Assembly (NCBI RefSeq): GCF_006516955.1
Contig: NZ_VHLG01000008.1
Span: forward strand, 1-64,000
From: Martelella alba
GTDB taxonomy: Bacteria > Pseudomonadota > Alphaproteobacteria > Rhizobiales > Rhizobiaceae
DNA: 64,000 nucleotides
Direction of reading: 5' to 3'
Positions 61,039-64,000 of the stretch are shown here, one piece after another (position 1 is the first letter of the stretch; the number at the start of each line of letters is the position of its first letter). The position numbers and the translations under genes are program-made. Below the pieces are notes generated by a model, which worked only from the letters and a program-made list of their open reading frames with translations, ran no database searches and was not told where the DNA came from.

Positions 61039-61812
61039 ATGCCCGATCATAGCCCCGCGCTCTGTTTCCTCGCCTCCCATGCTGAAGACGCCCAGAAGGC
61101 GTTGAGTGAGCTTGAGACCCTTTACGGAAACGTCCCCGTCCAGCAGGCCGATTATATCGTCGCCCTTGGCGGCGACGGTTTCATGCTGCAGGTGCTGCAT
61201 GACACCATGAATTCCGGCAAGCTGGTCTATGGCATGAATCGCGGCTCGGTCGGCTTTCTGATGAATGATTATGCCACCGACAATCTGTTTGAGCGCCTGT
61301 CGGTTGCCGATATCAACACGCTGTGCCCATTGCGAATGACGACCACCAATGCCGACGGCACGACGTCCATTGCGCTGGCCATCAATGAGGTCTCGATGAT
61401 CCGTCAGTCTTATCAGGCCGCCAAGCTGAAGATCGAGATCGACGGCAAGGAACGGCTGGGCGAACTCGCCTGCGACGGCATTCTGGTAGCAACACCGGCG
61501 GGCTCAACAGCCTATAACCTGTCCGTCCACGGCCCGATCATTCCGCTGGAAGCCCCGCTTCTGGCGATCACGCCGATCAGCGCCTTCAGGCCGCGGCGCT
61601 GGCGCGGTGCACTGCTGCCGGACAATTCAGTGGTCGACATTCATGTGCTGGAGCCGCAGAAGCGGCCGGTCAACGCTGTAGCCGACCACACGGAAGTCAA
61701 GAGTGTGCTTCATGTGCGGATCGAACAGGACGCCCACACACGCGCCAAAGTGCTCTCCGACCCCAACCGGTCATGGTCGGAACGTATTCTGGCAGAGCAG
61801 TTTTCAGACTGA
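61039..61812 (+). CDS. nadK: NAD kinase
   Basis: 257 residues from the ATG at 61039; an upstream in-frame ATG at 60982 has no family match. Phosphorylates NAD to NADP. GGDGFMLQVLHD is the nucleotide loop, GMNRGSVGFLMN binds NAD, and VATPAGSTAYNLSVHGPI is the conserved C-terminal part. It is a single gene on the plus strand between tRNA-Thr and the convergent hypothetical gene. Confidence 0.95.
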   Translation: MPDHSPALCFLASHAEDAQKALSELETLYGNVPVQQADYIVALGGDGFMLQVLHDTMNSGKLVYGMNRGSVGFLMNDYATDNLFERLSVADINTLCPLRMTTTNADGTTSIALAINEVSMIRQSYQAAKLKIEIDGKERLGELACDGILVATPAGSTAYNLSVHGPIIPLEAPLLAITPISAFRPRRWRGALLPDNSVVDIHVLEPQKRPVNAVADHTEVKSVLHVRIEQDAHTRAKVLSDPNRSWSERILAEQFSD

Positions 61813-61848
61813 GGCAAAGCACGCCCCATTTCCCCAAGCCCCGGACCT

Positions 61849-62319
61849 TTACCGACCACCGCTTTGGCGCATTGGCTCATTGCTTGAAGCCGGGTCCGAT
61901 GCATACGAGGCAGTGGCACCTTGGGAAATGTTCGGCTGAGGCTCTGCCGCAGAGGTTGATGGGCCGTCATCCGCCTTCGCCCCTGCCCCGCAGGCCGCGC
62001 TGCCTTCCTGCTGACGCGGCTGAGAACCTGCCCCGCCAGACGTCATTTTCATGTCTGAATCGCGGTCTATCTGCTCTAGAATCAGCCTCAGGTCTGGCGA
62101 TAGCGACATCAGACTGCGCATGCGTTTGATGTCGCGATTGCGCACAGAAGCGAAGACTTCCCGCCAGAAATCACCGCGCTCGGCAAATTCATTCCGCCAC
62201 CTCACATTGCGTTCTTCAATCTTGCGCCGCCGCTCAGCGGCAGCGTCTGTTTCTGGCACCGGCTCGCTGGTCGAAGACCGGGCTGCGGACGCGGCTGTGT
62301 GTTCATTATTGGCTCTCAT
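61849..62319 (-). CDS. Hypothetical protein, disordered flanks
   Basis: 156 residues from the ATG at 62319 with GGGGAG upstream. The first 35 residues and the last 60 are rich in Ser, Ala, Gln, Gly and Pro and look disordered. The middle (about 38-95) is a charged helical domain (RRKIEERNVRWRNEFAERGDFWREVFASVRN). No family recognised. It lies between the nadK and Nudix genes and may follow the Nudix gene in one transcript. Confidence 0.6.
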   Translation of the reverse strand: MRANNEHTAASAARSSTSEPVPETDAAAERRRKIEERNVRWRNEFAERGDFWREVFASVRNRDIKRMRSLMSLSPDLRLILEQIDRDSDMKMTSGGAGSQPRQQEGSAACGAGAKADDGPSTSAAEPQPNISQGATASYASDPASSNEPMRQSGGR

Positions 62320-62423
62320 ACTCAACTCCCCCTGATCGCTCGGCATGGTTTGCCGATGGGAAGAAAGTAATAAAAGGGAAAATGAACTAAAATTCGTGTT
62401 TTTCGATAGTCCGGAGATCCAGC

Positions 62424-63026
62424 CTAAAGCCCGAAGAAGCTCCGGTTCATCGCCGCCCATTGCAGCAGGATCACGGTCTTGGCATCGACAATTTCGCCGG
62501 AAACGACCATGGCAATTGCCTCATCAAAACCGATGGTGACAATCTCCAGATCCTCGTTTTCCTCGTCGAGCCCACCGCCTTCGGCGACCCGCATGCCAGC
62601 ATCGACAATAGTGGCATAACAGTGGATATGTTCCGTCATCAGGCCAGGCGCGGTAAGGGTCGTGAGCACGTGGTGGAGTGCCTCAACACGAAAGCCCGTT
62701 TCCTCCAGAACTTCCCGCTGCGCCGCTTTCAGCGGCACTTCGCCATCATCGATCAGACCGGCCGCCACCTCAAGCATGAAACCATCGCCATCCATGCTCA
62801 GATAGGCCGGCATGCGAAACTGCCGCACGAATACAAACTTGCCGAGATCTCGATCAAATACCAGAACCGCAGCGGCTTCGGGCCGCATGCAGACTTCCCA
62901 AGTCACCTCATAGGCTTCACCATTCGCCTTTGCATAGGAGAAACGATAGGCATTGAGTGTCGTCCAGCCGCTATAGATCTGTTTCGTCTCAAGAATACTG
63001 ACACGGTCTGATGTCTTATCGGTCAT
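62424..63026 (-). CDS. Nudix hydrolase, NDP-sugar/ADP-ribose type
   Basis: 200 residues from the ATG at 63026. The Nudix box (GLIDDGEVPLKAAQREVLEE followed by TGF) is complete, so the metal-dependent cleavage of a nucleoside-diphosphate derivative should work. The N-terminal YSGWTTLNAYRFSY and the GLDEENEDLEIV segment near the end resemble NudK/GDP-mannose or ADP-ribose pyrophosphatases. The exact substrate is not set by sequence alone. Confidence 0.88.
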   Translation of the reverse strand: MTDKTSDRVSILETKQIYSGWTTLNAYRFSYAKANGEAYEVTWEVCMRPEAAAVLVFDRDLGKFVFVRQFRMPAYLSMDGDGFMLEVAAGLIDDGEVPLKAAQREVLEETGFRVEALHHVLTTLTAPGLMTEHIHCYATIVDAGMRVAEGGGLDEENEDLEIVTIGFDEAIAMVVSGEIVDAKTVILLQWAAMNRSFFGL

Positions 63027-63230
63027 TCCCAATCCATTTCCGGCCTCAGTCAGGCCCGTTTCTCGCACGGCACTGCAAAATCGCACTGCAACCGCTCTTA
63101 GCAATGCGGCGCGCCCGTGTCACCAGTCCCGCCGCCACTCCACTTGTCTTTCACCGGCCACACACCTAAGAACTATCCGAAGGCGCGGCGAGCCATATCA
63201 GCGTCGCGCGATGCGAGAAGCGAGCCATCT

Positions 63231-64000
63231 ATGAATTATCGCCACATCTACCACGCCGGAAATTTCGCTGATGTGTTCAAACACGCAATCTTTGCGCGGA
63301 TGATCACCTATTTTCAGCGCAAGGAGGCCGCCTTTCGCATCCTTGACACCCATGCCGGGATCGGCCTTTACGACCTGACCTCAGACGAAGCACAGAAGAC
63401 CGGCGAATGGCGCGAGGGCATTGCCCGCCTGCTGGAGGCGGATCTCTCCCCCGTGACCGCCGATCTGCTGGCGCCTTATCTTCAAAGCGTCAGAACACTC
63501 AATCCCGAAGGCGGCATCAATCGCTATCCAGGCTCCCCCATGCTCGCCCGCCACCTGATGCGGCCACAGGACCGGCTTTCGGCCATCGAGCTCCACCCGG
63601 AAGATGCCGGGCACCTGCACGCCCTGTTTTCCGGCGACCATCAGGTTCGCGTGACCGAGCTTGACGGCTGGCTGTCGCTCGGCAGCCATCTGCCGCCGAA
63701 AGAACGTCGCGGCCTCGTTCTTGTCGATCCGCCCTTCGAGCGCGACGGCGAGTTCGACCGCATGGTTGTCGGCCTTGCCCGGGCCTGGCGGCGTTTTGCC
63801 ACCGGCACCTACTGCTTCTGGTATCCGCTGAAAAAGGGCGCACCGGTCAAGGAATTTCATGGTGCGCTCGAAGCGCTGAAAATCCCGAAAGTCCTCTGCG
63901 CCGAAATGTCGGTCAAAAGCGACCGCAACACGACCGGGCTGACAGGAACCGGCATGATCATCGTCAATCCGCCCTTCACACTGAAACAGGAACTGCATGC
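63231..64000 (+). CDS. rlmJ: 23S rRNA (adenine(2030)-N6)-methyltransferase, partial
   Basis: 256 codons to the window edge; the gene runs on. Methylates A2030 of 23S rRNA. MNYRHIYHAGNFADVFKH at the N-terminus is the RlmJ signature; ILDTHAGIGLYDL binds SAM, and LVDPPFE is the NPPY-like catalytic segment. Typical length is about 280 residues, so only the last few are missing. It is divergent from the Nudix gene. Confidence 0.94.
   Translation, partial: MNYRHIYHAGNFADVFKHAIFARMITYFQRKEAAFRILDTHAGIGLYDLTSDEAQKTGEWREGIARLLEADLSPVTADLLAPYLQSVRTLNPEGGINRYPGSPMLARHLMRPQDRLSAIELHPEDAGHLHALFSGDHQVRVTELDGWLSLGSHLPPKERRGLVLVDPPFERDGEFDRMVVGLARAWRRFATGTYCFWYPLKKGAPVKEFHGALEALKIPKVLCAEMSVKSDRNTTGLTGTGMIIVNPPFTLKQELH

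Overview
The window comes from an alphaproteobacterium, most likely of the Hyphomicrobiales (Rhizobiales). The chromosomal genes (NDUFS4-like complex I subunit, double cold-shock-domain protein, hom next to a class I aminotransferase, GTG-started recJ, soluble transhydrogenase, trigger factor with a Lys/Ala/Pro tail) and the moderately high G+C content fit that order. I cannot name a genus from sequence alone.

Positions 1-25182 are a lambda-like siphovirus prophage next to a tRNA-Arg(TCT) gene. Its gene order follows phage lambda closely. Reading the minus strand from high to low coordinates: cro-like (21568), a tR1-like terminator (21452-21503), a CII-like regulator (20820), small early genes, an O-like gene carrying iterons (19068), a NusG paralogue where lambda has Q (17273), and a 634-base leader full of hairpins. 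The late operon follows: terminase, W, portal, S49 protease, scaffold, D, E, FI, FII, U-like, V, G/GT, H, M, L and a truncated K. On the plus strand are a LexA/CI-type repressor, a GNAT acetyltransferase, a small membrane protein, an xis-position protein and the integrase. Five matching 15-bp operators form an oR-like triplet (21799-21873) and an oL-like pair (23504-23553). A PAS-GGDEF diguanylate cyclase sits as a moron inside the tail module (5801-6751). The tail chaperone genes carry an A7 slippery run and a downstream frame with no ATG, GTG or TTG start upstream of the domain, so a programmed -1 frameshift is very likely.

Positions 25183-32245 hold chromosomal genes: tRNA-Arg, the complex I accessory subunit, pxpB-pxpC of 5-oxoprolinase, and a 1494-residue GAF/multi-PAS/GGDEF/EAL protein whose EAL part looks catalytically dead. 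Positions 32833-37222 hold a TRAP transporter and a GH4 glycosidase with a CHEV motif, ending at a strong terminator; together they look like an uptake and cleavage system for galacturonides. Positions 37470-39620 hold two related small membrane proteins, a YrhK-like membrane protein and a NIPSNAP protein. Positions 39698-44850 are a four-gene minus-strand cluster (bicupin, 3-hydroxyacyl-CoA-dehydrogenase-like enzyme, MFS transporter, amidohydrolase) of unknown substrate.

The rest is mostly housekeeping: tRNA-Pro(TGG), a DUF192 protein, a double cold-shock protein, glyoxalase I, three tRNA-Glu genes (TTC, TTC, CTC) with visible promoters, recJ, hom, an aminotransferase, a small lipoprotein, a DUF2202 ferritin-like protein, sfsA, map, radC, sthA, an APH(6)-like kinase, tig, tRNA-Thr(TGT), nadK, a hypothetical gene, a Nudix hydrolase, and rlmJ running off the right edge.
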